The notes under the pieces are model-generated. The model was not told the origin of the DNA. It saw only the letters and a program-made list of their open reading frames with translations, and searched no databases. Positions 1 through 5,746 of a stretch of DNA of 5,746 nt are shown here, in pieces (the stretch's first letter is position 1; every line of letters starts with the position of its first letter). The position numbers were made by a program, and so were the translations under genes. The stretch is from Chitinophaga pinensis (lineage in GTDB: Bacteria > Bacteroidota > Bacteroidia > Chitinophagales > Chitinophagaceae), in the NCBI GenBank assembly GCA_943331145.2, contig CALQKL020000149.1, forward strand, positions 1 to 5,746, written 5' to 3'.

Positions 1-1156
1 AGACGGGTCTATAAGTTATGATTCTAGTTCAATTCCAGTTACCCTTCAAGATAGAAAACGTCTTTCATCACAAGCATCATTTATTAGAGCTTACCATTAT
101 TTTAATTTGGTAAGATTGTTTGGCGGTGTGTTTTTAATCGAAAAGCCAGTTTCACCTGCCGAAGCAAAATATATCAACAGGTCTTCTGTAGATGAGATTT
201 ATAAACTCATCATTGCTGATTTACAAAACACAATTGACAACGGTTTGACTGCTAATTTTAATGCAATAAATCCTAATGATTTTGGAAGAGCAAACGTTTG
301 GGCGGCTAAAGCGATGATGGCAAAAGTTTACTTAACCTTAAATAGAAAAACAGAAGCTATCGCTTTGTTGCAAGATGTAATAAATAATAGTGGATATGGA
401 TTACAATCTACGTATTCAAATGTATTTTCTACAAACAATGAAATGAACAACGAAATATTGTTTGCTGTAAGATACAAATCAGGAAAAGTTGGATTAGGGT
501 CTCCATTTGCAAATTTGTTTGCACCAAGTGGAAGCGGACAAGCAATAGTTAATGGAGATGGTAAAGGGCTTAACTATCCTGCAAAAGAACTTTTCAGAAA
601 AACACAAGGCGGTTATGATACTTTGGTAGACAAAAGAGATGAGTTTAATATGAACATTTATTTTGGAAAAAATTATGTAAAAAAATACATTTCAAATTTG
701 ATTTATGAAAATGATGGAGAAAATGATTGGCCAGTAATACGTTATGCGGATGTATTGCTGATGTTGGCAGAAGCGCAAGGTTTTACTCCAAACAGCGTTG
801 CATTAATGAATCAAATAAAAGTTAGAGCAGGGTTGCTTCCTTTAACAACAATAACTACAGAAGCTGGATTTGAAAAAGCACTGTCAGACGAAAGGAGATG
901 GGAATTTGCATTTGAAAATCAACGTTGGTTTGATTTGGTTCGTTTTAAAACTACAATGAATTCTATTAATCCGATTGTAGTATTGAAAAATCATTTTTCA
1001 AATATGTATTCTACACATTATTCTCAATATCCACAACCATTGAGTTTGATTGAATTGCAAAGTTTAATTACACCTGAAAAATTATTATTGCCAATACCTC
1101 AAAGGGAAATTGATATAAATACAACAATTGTAATCGCTCAAAATCCTGGGTATTAA
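1..1156 (+). CDS. SusD/RagB-family glycan-binding outer-membrane protein, C-terminal part (5' end off the window)
   Basis: SusD-type proteins are surface lipoproteins that sit on a SusC TonB-dependent channel and bind oligosaccharides for import. The frame is already open at base 2 and reads 384 residues to TAA at 1154-1156, so the gene is cut by the left edge and lacks its lipoprotein signal and roughly the first 100-150 residues usual for the family. A TTG at 107 is not a real start, because family sequence continues upstream of it (FIRAYHYFNLVRLFGG, 80-127). Other family landmarks are a helical AAKAMMAKVYL stretch of TPR type (from about 302), WPVIRYADVLLMLAEAQG (728-781), DERRWEFAFENQRWFDLVR (887-943), and the C-terminal PIPQREID followed by QNPGY. 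The next gene starts 2 bases after the stop, so they are co-transcribed. The glycan bound cannot be read from the sequence; the downstream PL6 lyase suggests a uronate polymer. Family assignment is firm, substrate is not. Confidence 0.95.
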   Translation, partial: DGSISYDSSSIPVTLQDRKRLSSQASFIRAYHYFNLVRLFGGVFLIEKPVSPAEAKYINRSSVDEIYKLIIADLQNTIDNGLTANFNAINPNDFGRANVWAAKAMMAKVYLTLNRKTEAIALLQDVINNSGYGLQSTYSNVFSTNNEMNNEILFAVRYKSGKVGLGSPFANLFAPSGSGQAIVNGDGKGLNYPAKELFRKTQGGYDTLVDKRDEFNMNIYFGKNYVKKYISNLIYENDGENDWPVIRYADVLLMLAEAQGFTPNSVALMNQIKVRAGLLPLTTITTEAGFEKALSDERRWEFAFENQRWFDLVRFKTTMNSINPIVVLKNHFSNMYSTHYSQYPQPLSLIELQSLITPEKLLLPIPQREIDINTTIVIAQNPGY

Positions 1157-1158
1157 TA

Positions 1159-2088
1159 ATGTGTAAATGCACCTACATATTTGCGTTAGTTTGTAGTTTT
1201 TTACTTAATAACCTTGCTGCTATTGCACAAGAAACAGAAACTACAGTAACTAAAACCTATAAGCCAATTTTGTTTCCAAATGGATTTAAGGCAAATATTA
1301 ATGAGGTGTACACAAAAGTTGGTGATTGGGACGGGAAACTCGATTTGTATTATCAACCACAATCTTCAGAACCAACGCCTCTTTTAATTAATATTCATGG
1401 AGGTGGATGGAAGAATGGCGTTAAAGAAAACCAAGGTGGGTTTTCTCCATTTTTTAAAGAAGGATTTAGTGTGGCTAATGTTGAATATAGAATGTCTCCT
1501 CAAGCAAAAGCACCCGCTGCCGTGGAAGATGTTCGTTGCGCATTAATTTATCTTATCACAAACGCAAAGAAATTCAACATAGATGTTAATAAAATTGTAG
1601 TGATGGGGGGGTCCGCAGGCGGACATCTTGCTTTGATGACTGGTCTTTTAGCCAACAATCCAATTTTTGATGGCAATTGTCCTGGTACAAAAAATATTAA
1701 AGTAGCTGCCATTATTGATAAATATGGTTGCTCGGATGTTTGGGCTAAAATGTACACCAATTATGGTCCTTCGGTCCGAAAAAATTACAACGGCAAAGAA
1801 TGGTTAGGCGATAAACAAAACGATGAGAAATTTGCAAAATCTGTTTCGCCCGTTTCTTATGTAAATAAAAAAAGTCCGCCAACATTAATTATTCATGGAA
1901 ACGCGGATTCTTCCATTGCCTATAATCAATCAGAAGTATTGTATAAGTTGTTTAAAGACAATGGTGTTCAAACAGATTTTATTACTGTTGAAGGTGGAGG
2001 GCATGGGAAATTCACCAAAGAAAAAAACGCTGAACTAAATTTGGCAATACTAGATTTTATCAAAAAAACAGAGGCTTTTAAAAAATAA
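1159..2088 (+). CDS. secreted alpha/beta-hydrolase, probable carbohydrate esterase (tandem copy 1)
   Basis: A 309-residue exported esterase of the alpha/beta-hydrolase fold (acetyl-esterase/lipase-like, similar in layout to the acetyl-xylan/feruloyl esterases found in PULs). A hydrophobic signal peptide (about residues 5-23) ends in AIA with likely cleavage before Gln24; no Cys follows, so it is not a lipoprotein, and there is no T9SS tail, so a periplasmic location is expected. The oxyanion motif HGGGW is at 80-84, the nucleophile is Ser152 in GGSAGG, the acid is Asp250 in HGNAD, and the base is His282 in GGGHGKF. Cys127 and Cys174, both kept in copy 2, could form a disulfide. The ATG at 1159 is chosen because it gives the signal peptide and lies 2 bases after the SusD stop; no Shine-Dalgarno sequence is seen. 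Compared with copy 2, the segment after the catalytic Asp reads SSIAY rather than the more canonical STVPY, and Cys191 is unique. Deacylation of a glycan is inferred from context; the actual ester is unknown. Confidence 0.92.
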   Translation: MCKCTYIFALVCSFLLNNLAAIAQETETTVTKTYKPILFPNGFKANINEVYTKVGDWDGKLDLYYQPQSSEPTPLLINIHGGGWKNGVKENQGGFSPFFKEGFSVANVEYRMSPQAKAPAAVEDVRCALIYLITNAKKFNIDVNKIVVMGGSAGGHLALMTGLLANNPIFDGNCPGTKNIKVAAIIDKYGCSDVWAKMYTNYGPSVRKNYNGKEWLGDKQNDEKFAKSVSPVSYVNKKSPPTLIIHGNADSSIAYNQSEVLYKLFKDNGVQTDFITVEGGGHGKFTKEKNAELNLAILDFIKKTEAFKK

Positions 2089-2097
2089 AAATCAACA

Positions 2098-3036
2098 ATG
2101 AAAAAGGAGTTAATAAAATATGTTTTGTTTCTTATTGTGCTAAATACTGTTGAGTTTTCTTTTGCACAAGAGACTGCAATCTTTGCGCCCGATTCTTTAA
2201 AGAAATATAAACCTATCGTATTTCCTGCTTCATTTAAAGCCAATCTGGATGAAGTATATACAAAGGTTGGTGATTGGAATGGAAGGATGGACATTTATTA
2301 TCAACCACAAAATTCAAAGCCAACGCCAGTAATCATCAACATTCATGGTGGTGGTTGGAAAAATGGGGTCAAAGAAGCGCAAGGTGGTTTTACGCCTTTT
2401 TTCAATGCAGGTTTTTCTATAGTAAATGTAGAATACAGAATGACCAATTATGCTACAGCACCTGCTGCAGTTGAAGATCTAAGATGCGCACTTATTTACA
2501 TGATTAAAAACGCAAAGCAATTCAATATCGATGTAAATAAAATTGTGGTGATGGGTGGTTCTGCTGGGGGGCATCTTGCTTTAATGACAGGCTTGTTGGC
2601 AAGCAACACAACATTTGATGGCAATTGTAAATTTGATGGTAAAATAAAAGTTTCTGCCATTATTGATAAATGGGGCATTACAGATGTTTGGGCTTGGGCT
2701 TATACAGATTATGGTCCTGCCGTTAGAAAAAGTAGATCTCCAGGAGATTGGTTGGGCGCAAAGAAAAATGATGAAACGTTTGCAAAATCGGTTTCACCTG
2801 TAAATTATATTTCTAAAAAAAGTCCACCAACATTAATCATTCATGGAGATGCCGATTCTACAGTACCTTATAAGCAATCGGTTGATTTATTAAAAATGTA
2901 TCAAGAAGTTGGTGTAAAATCAGAACTTATAACTGTTGAAGGTGGTGGTCATGGAAAATTTACCAAAGAAAAAAATGCAGAATTGAGTAATCAAATTATT
3001 GCATTTATTATGAACTTAGACCCATTCAAAAATTAA
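2098..3036 (+). CDS. secreted alpha/beta-hydrolase, probable carbohydrate esterase (tandem copy 2)
   Basis: A 312-residue paralogue of the gene just upstream. From Tyr37 (Tyr34 of copy 1) to the end the two align without a gap, and I count about 193 of 276 identical residues (70%). The signal peptide runs to SFA with likely cleavage before Gln24, so both mature proteins would begin with QET. The HGGGW oxyanion motif is at 83-87; the triad is Ser155 (GGSAGG), Asp253 (HGDAD) and His285 (GGGHGKF). Cys130 and Cys177 match the cysteine pair of copy 1. Differences cluster at 178-183 (KFDGKI), 211-218, just after the catalytic Asp, and in the helix near 265-275; these sites may shape the substrate pocket. 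The ATG follows a 9-base A-rich gap (2089-2097) without a Shine-Dalgarno sequence. No sorting tail or lipobox is present, so the enzyme is probably periplasmic. Both copies look intact and active, so this is a working duplication rather than a decaying one. Confidence 0.92.
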   Translation: MKKELIKYVLFLIVLNTVEFSFAQETAIFAPDSLKKYKPIVFPASFKANLDEVYTKVGDWNGRMDIYYQPQNSKPTPVIINIHGGGWKNGVKEAQGGFTPFFNAGFSIVNVEYRMTNYATAPAAVEDLRCALIYMIKNAKQFNIDVNKIVVMGGSAGGHLALMTGLLASNTTFDGNCKFDGKIKVSAIIDKWGITDVWAWAYTDYGPAVRKSRSPGDWLGAKKNDETFAKSVSPVNYISKKSPPTLIIHGDADSTVPYKQSVDLLKMYQEVGVKSELITVEGGGHGKFTKEKNAELSNQIIAFIMNLDPFKN

Positions 3037-3048
3037 AAATCTACTGAA

Positions 3049-5746
3049 ATGAAAAATATCTTAACATCGATTTTTGCCATTTTATTTTGCTTCATTGCAA
3101 GTTCATCATACGCTGTAAAAACAACAGTAAGTACATTAGCTTCTTTAAAAACAGCGTTTACGGCTGCCCGTGGTGGAGATACAATTATCGTTGCAAATGG
3201 AACATACAATTGGGGTCAAATCAACTTGGTGAATTCAAACAATAATTCAACCAGCAATTGGATCGTGTTAAAAGCACAAACTCGTTTGGGTGTAATTTTT
3301 ACCGGGTCAACTTATTTGCAATTTAGCGGAACGAAAATTTTAGTAGATGGATTTAAATTTGCAAACGGGAATGCATCATCAAATCCTGTATTGTCATTTA
3401 GATCTTCAACTTCCGCATTAGCATATTATTCAAGAATCTCAAACATCTTAATTGATAATTACAATTCAACTGATTCCACTGAAAATGAATGGACTGGTTT
3501 CTATGGTACTAACAATCGTTTAGATCATTGCACATTTATCAATAAATCTAATGCAAGAGCAACAGTAGTGGTTTGGTATAGCACGGCTACATTCCCCGAC
3601 AGATCAATATCTACTTTCCACAAAATTGATTCCAATTATTTTTTAGGTAGAAGTTATATGGGTGGAAATGGGGGAGAAACAATAAGAATTGGCGTAGGCA
3701 ATAATTCGAGGACTTTTGGCTATAATACCATTGAGTATAATTTGTTTGAAAATTGTACGCAAACAGAACCTGAAATTGTTTCAAATAAATCTTATTACAA
3801 CACATATCGTTACAATACTTTTAAAAATTGTAATGGAGGATTGACATTGCGTATGGGCAAATATTGTACTGTATATGGTAACTTTTTTATCAATAATGAT
3901 GCAACAAAAACGGATTCTTATGGGGTTAGAATTATTGATAAAGGACATAAAGTGTTTAATAATTATTTTGAAGGATTATTAGGAAGTAATGGAAGTTTGA
4001 CATCGATGAGAACGCCTATTGTTATCTTCAATGGTACTTATCCAGTATCTGATAGTTTAAACCTTGCAGTATTGGATGGTGCTTATCTTCCTGCTGATAG
4101 CGCGATTGTAGCTTTTAATACAATAGTCAATTGTAAAGGTGGGCCTGGAATAAGAATTGGGCATACAGATAATGGGTTGGCTTTAAATCAACCTGTTGGA
4201 ATTAAAATTGCAAATAATGTAATAAAAATGTCTGTTGGTCAAGCGGCTTATAATGATACTGCTAATCGTGCATTAACGTATTCTGCTGAGGGGAATTTAT
4301 ACAATGCTCCTAGTGGTTTGGGTATGGCCAATACTACAGGATTTACATCTGCTACGTTAACTTTTGGAAGTAGGGTAAATGGAATTCTAACACCTCCATC
4401 TAGTTTACAAGATGCTGCTATAAACACATCAACTTATGCAAGTTTAATTTCAAATTTAGATGCACAAGGACAAATTAGAAGTTCGGTATTTGATATAGGT
4501 TGCGATGAAATAAATGGTTCAGGTTCGTTTTTGAATTTTCCATTGGATAGCAATTTGGTTGGGGCTGGAAAACCAACACAACCTATACAAGCACAAACGA
4601 TAAGCTTCCCTGCAATACCTAATAAAGTAGTAAACGCTGCGGATTTTAGTTCTGGAGCTACTGCATCATCTGGTATGTCTGTAACATTAACAAGCTCAAA
4701 TGCCAACATCGCAACAATTGTAAACGGTAATATTCATTTGGTGGGTTATGGAAGTTGCGTGATTACTGCTTCACAAGCGGGTAATGCATTTTATAGTGCA
4801 GCGCAAAGTGTTAGTCAAACTTTAACAGTAACAGGATTGTCACAAACAATCAGCTTTTCAGCCATTCCAGCAAAAGTATTTGGAGATGCAGATTTTAATC
4901 CAGGTGCAACAGCAACCTCAGGGTTAAGTGTTATTTATTCTAGTTCAAATGCTTCAGTAGCAACCATTATCAATAATCAAATACATATTAATGCAGCAGG
5001 ATATGCCAATATTACGGCTACACAAGCAGGTAATTCAATTTACACTCCAGCAGTTGCAGTTGTTCAATTGCTGAGTGTTACAACATCTTACACGTATGTG
5101 CCTACTACTACTACTATTTTAAATGGAACCTTAAATAGTGGAACAAACGGAAATTTAAGCACAAATAATGCAAGCTATTTTGTGGTAAATTCTACTACTA
5201 GAAATACAAGAGTAGCTGATTGGTATGGTGCTGTTAAAATTACGCAATTGCCTAGTTCGATTTCTAAATTAACCATCAATTATGATGGTAAAAACAGCAG
5301 TTCTAAAACACAAATATTGTATTTATACAATTGGTCAACTTTAGCTTGGACTTCTATTGATAGCAGAACAGTTTCTTCAACAGATGTATCAATTACTAAT
5401 GTTCAAAACACTCCCGCCAATTTTATATCATCAACCGGAGATATTAGATTGAGGGTTTATAGTTCAGGTGGAACAAGTAATTATACAAGCTCAGGAGATT
5501 GGATGCAGTTTGTTGTTCAATCCAACAGTGCGGTTCGTAATGCCGACGCTTGCAATTGTTTGATTGATACATTGGGCACAGGAACAGGCCGTGTAGCAGC
5601 TTCTAAAAGTAATATTGAAAAAGTGGTATTGTTCCCAAATCCTACAAAAGGAGGGACTTATTTACAATATCAAGTAAACCAAACAACACCTGTAAATATT
5701 GGTATTTATGATGCCAATGGTAAACTTGTGAAAACGATATTAAAAG
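3049..5746 (+). CDS. multidomain secreted polysaccharide lyase, family PL6 (alginate lyase / chondroitinase B type), 3' end off the window
   Basis: An open frame of 899 codons with no stop before the right edge. PL6 enzymes are calcium-dependent parallel beta-helix lyases that cleave uronate linkages by beta-elimination (alginate, or dermatan sulfate for chondroitinase B). Order: signal peptide 1-22 (cleavage after SYA); beta-helix lyase domain about 26-490; two Ig-like repeats 516-594 and 599-677; Thr-rich linker 686-689; probable beta-sandwich 680-828; start of a T9SS sorting tail about 856-899. In the lyase, NGGETIRIG is at 207-215, Glu240 and Glu242 fit the calcium ligands, Lys247 the catalytic base and Arg268 (LTLRMG) the acid. 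The Glu-Lys spacing of 7 and Lys-Arg spacing of 21 match chondroitinase B (E243, K250, R271) and the alginate lyase AlyGC (E213, K220, R241) as I remember them. Asn207 may be the third ligand. The ATG at 3049 follows the esterase stop by 12 bases. PL6 assignment is strong; alginate versus another uronate polymer is open. Confidence 0.9.
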   Translation, partial: MKNILTSIFAILFCFIASSSYAVKTTVSTLASLKTAFTAARGGDTIIVANGTYNWGQINLVNSNNNSTSNWIVLKAQTRLGVIFTGSTYLQFSGTKILVDGFKFANGNASSNPVLSFRSSTSALAYYSRISNILIDNYNSTDSTENEWTGFYGTNNRLDHCTFINKSNARATVVVWYSTATFPDRSISTFHKIDSNYFLGRSYMGGNGGETIRIGVGNNSRTFGYNTIEYNLFENCTQTEPEIVSNKSYYNTYRYNTFKNCNGGLTLRMGKYCTVYGNFFINNDATKTDSYGVRIIDKGHKVFNNYFEGLLGSNGSLTSMRTPIVIFNGTYPVSDSLNLAVLDGAYLPADSAIVAFNTIVNCKGGPGIRIGHTDNGLALNQPVGIKIANNVIKMSVGQAAYNDTANRALTYSAEGNLYNAPSGLGMANTTGFTSATLTFGSRVNGILTPPSSLQDAAINTSTYASLISNLDAQGQIRSSVFDIGCDEINGSGSFLNFPLDSNLVGAGKPTQPIQAQTISFPAIPNKVVNAADFSSGATASSGMSVTLTSSNANIATIVNGNIHLVGYGSCVITASQAGNAFYSAAQSVSQTLTVTGLSQTISFSAIPAKVFGDADFNPGATATSGLSVIYSSSNASVATIINNQIHINAAGYANITATQAGNSIYTPAVAVVQLLSVTTSYTYVPTTTTILNGTLNSGTNGNLSTNNASYFVVNSTTRNTRVADWYGAVKITQLPSSISKLTINYDGKNSSSKTQILYLYNWSTLAWTSIDSRTVSSTDVSITNVQNTPANFISSTGDIRLRVYSSGGTSNYTSSGDWMQFVVQSNSAVRNADACNCLIDTLGTGTGRVAASKSNIEKVVLFPNPTKGGTYLQYQVNQTTPVNIGIYDANGKLVKTILK
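4594..4830 (+). repeat. Ig-like (MBG-type) domain repeat 1 within the PL6 lyase
   Basis: Encodes residues 516-594 of the lyase, from QTISF to QTLTV. The pattern (QTISF, AIPxKV, ADF, GATA, SG.SV, SSN, ATI, ITA.QAGN, Y) is that of the Ig-like/MBG-type modules common in secreted Bacteroidota proteins. By hand it shares about 45 of 79 residues (57%) with the next repeat, without gaps. It has VNAADF where repeat 2 has the more usual FGDADF, and an unusual Cys570. The likely role is a spacer or weak binding module holding the catalytic domain away from the cell surface; this is inferred. Confidence 0.8.
4843..5079 (+). repeat. Ig-like (MBG-type) domain repeat 2 within the PL6 lyase
   Basis: Encodes residues 599-677, from QTISF to QLLSV. 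It is the same length as repeat 1 (79 residues) and separated from it by four residues (TGLS). It keeps the FGDADF loop typical of these modules and the ITA.QAGN strand near the end. At DNA level the copies have diverged, so the duplication is not recent. Confidence 0.8.
5086..5532 (+). other. probable beta-sandwich accessory (carbohydrate-binding-like) domain of the PL6 lyase
   Basis: Encodes about residues 680-828, beginning at a run of four ACT codons (Thr686-689, 5104-5115) that looks like a flexible linker. Landmarks are NASYFVVNS, the WYGAVKI strand, LTINYDGKNSSSKTQILYLY, NWSTLAWTSIDSR, GDIRLRVYSS and SGDWMQFVVQ. This pattern of short strands with conserved aromatics resembles an all-beta module I recall from other secreted bacterial proteins, often next to carbohydrate-active domains. 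A glycan-binding role is a guess from context; I cannot name a family with confidence. Confidence 0.5.
5614..5746 (+). other. T9SS type A C-terminal sorting domain of the PL6 lyase (truncated by the window edge)
   Basis: From Ile856, after a Gly/Thr-rich linker with Cys835 and Cys837, the protein reads VVLFPNPTKGG, then a strand-rich stretch, then VNIGIYDANGKLVKT. The FPNPT start followed by an IYDxxGK motif is the signature of the type IX secretion sorting tail (Por secretion system). It directs export across the outer membrane and often anchoring to the surface. The usual tail is about 70-80 residues; 44 are visible, so the stop codon probably lies within about 100 bases past the edge. Confidence 0.85.

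Noticed and set aside
107..109. TTG as the start codon of the first gene
   Set aside because: The frame is open upstream to the window edge and the residues before it (QASFIRAYHYFN) are conserved SusD family sequence, so the gene is simply truncated by the window.
1159..1230. Esterase copy 1 as a lipoprotein, because of Cys2, Cys4 and Cys12
   Set aside because: The cysteines are inside the signal peptide rather than at a lipobox, and the predicted cleavage site AIA is followed by Gln, not Cys.
2274..2474. Plus-strand 66-codon frame inside esterase copy 2
   Set aside because: It overlaps a clear esterase gene in another frame, including its HGGGW region, and its translation shows no recognisable domain.
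1548..2678. Antisense open frames at 1548-1760, 1968-2294 and 2496-2678
   Set aside because: They lie opposite the two esterase genes. The 1548-1760 and 2496-2678 frames resemble each other only because the underlying genes are paralogues. No start context or domain supports them.
3611..4709. Antisense open frames at 3611-3805 and 4434-4709
   Set aside because: They are shadows of the PL6 lyase gene, whose frame is continuous, begins with a signal peptide and carries family motifs throughout.
5104..5115. Four ACT triplets as a microsatellite or phase-variable repeat
   Set aside because: It is a short in-frame Thr linker; changes by whole units would not shift the frame, and four units is too few to claim variation.
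1..5746. CRISPR array, insertion sequence, tRNA/rRNA, promoter or terminator hairpin
   Set aside because: No regular short repeats with spacers, transposase, terminal inverted repeats or RNA gene signatures were seen. Coding sequence covers nearly every base, leaving only 2, 9 and 12 bases between genes.

Overview
This AT-rich window looks like part of a polysaccharide utilization locus (PUL) from a member of the Bacteroidota. Four things point there: a SusD/RagB-type glycan-binding protein, leaders rich in A with no clear Shine-Dalgarno sequence, Bacteroidota-style Ig-like repeats, and a C-terminal type IX secretion (T9SS) sorting tail on the last protein. The genus cannot be fixed from the sequence. 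A Flavobacteriia, Sphingobacteriia or Chitinophagia member would fit.

Layout: all genes are on the + strand and packed head to tail. (1) Positions 1-1156 hold the C-terminal 384 residues of a SusD-family outer-membrane lipoprotein; its start, and presumably its SusC/TonB-dependent partner, lie off the left edge. (2) Positions 1159-2088 and 2098-3036 hold two tandem paralogous secreted alpha/beta-hydrolases (esterase type), about 70% identical by hand count over 276 ungapped residues, both with complete Ser-Asp-His triads. (3) From 3049 to the right edge runs a long open frame of 899 codons with no stop. It encodes a multidomain polysaccharide lyase of family PL6 (chondroitinase B / alginate lyase fold), followed by two Ig-like repeats, a probable beta-sandwich accessory domain and the start of a T9SS sorting tail. 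The gaps between genes are 2, 9 and 12 bases, so one operon is very likely. No promoter, terminator, RNA gene, mobile element or CRISPR array is visible.

How the genes may work together (inference): the T9SS-exported lyase cuts a uronic-acid-containing polysaccharide at or outside the cell surface. The SusD protein with its unseen SusC partner captures and imports the oligosaccharides. The two esterases carry ordinary signal peptides and no sorting tail, so they probably act in the periplasm, removing ester groups such as acetyl. The substrate would then be an esterified uronate polymer, for example O-acetylated alginate or another acylated acidic glycan, but the sequence does not settle which.

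No wholly new system is seen. The most interesting points are the pairing of a duplicated esterase with a PL6 lyase, and the modular architecture of the lyase.
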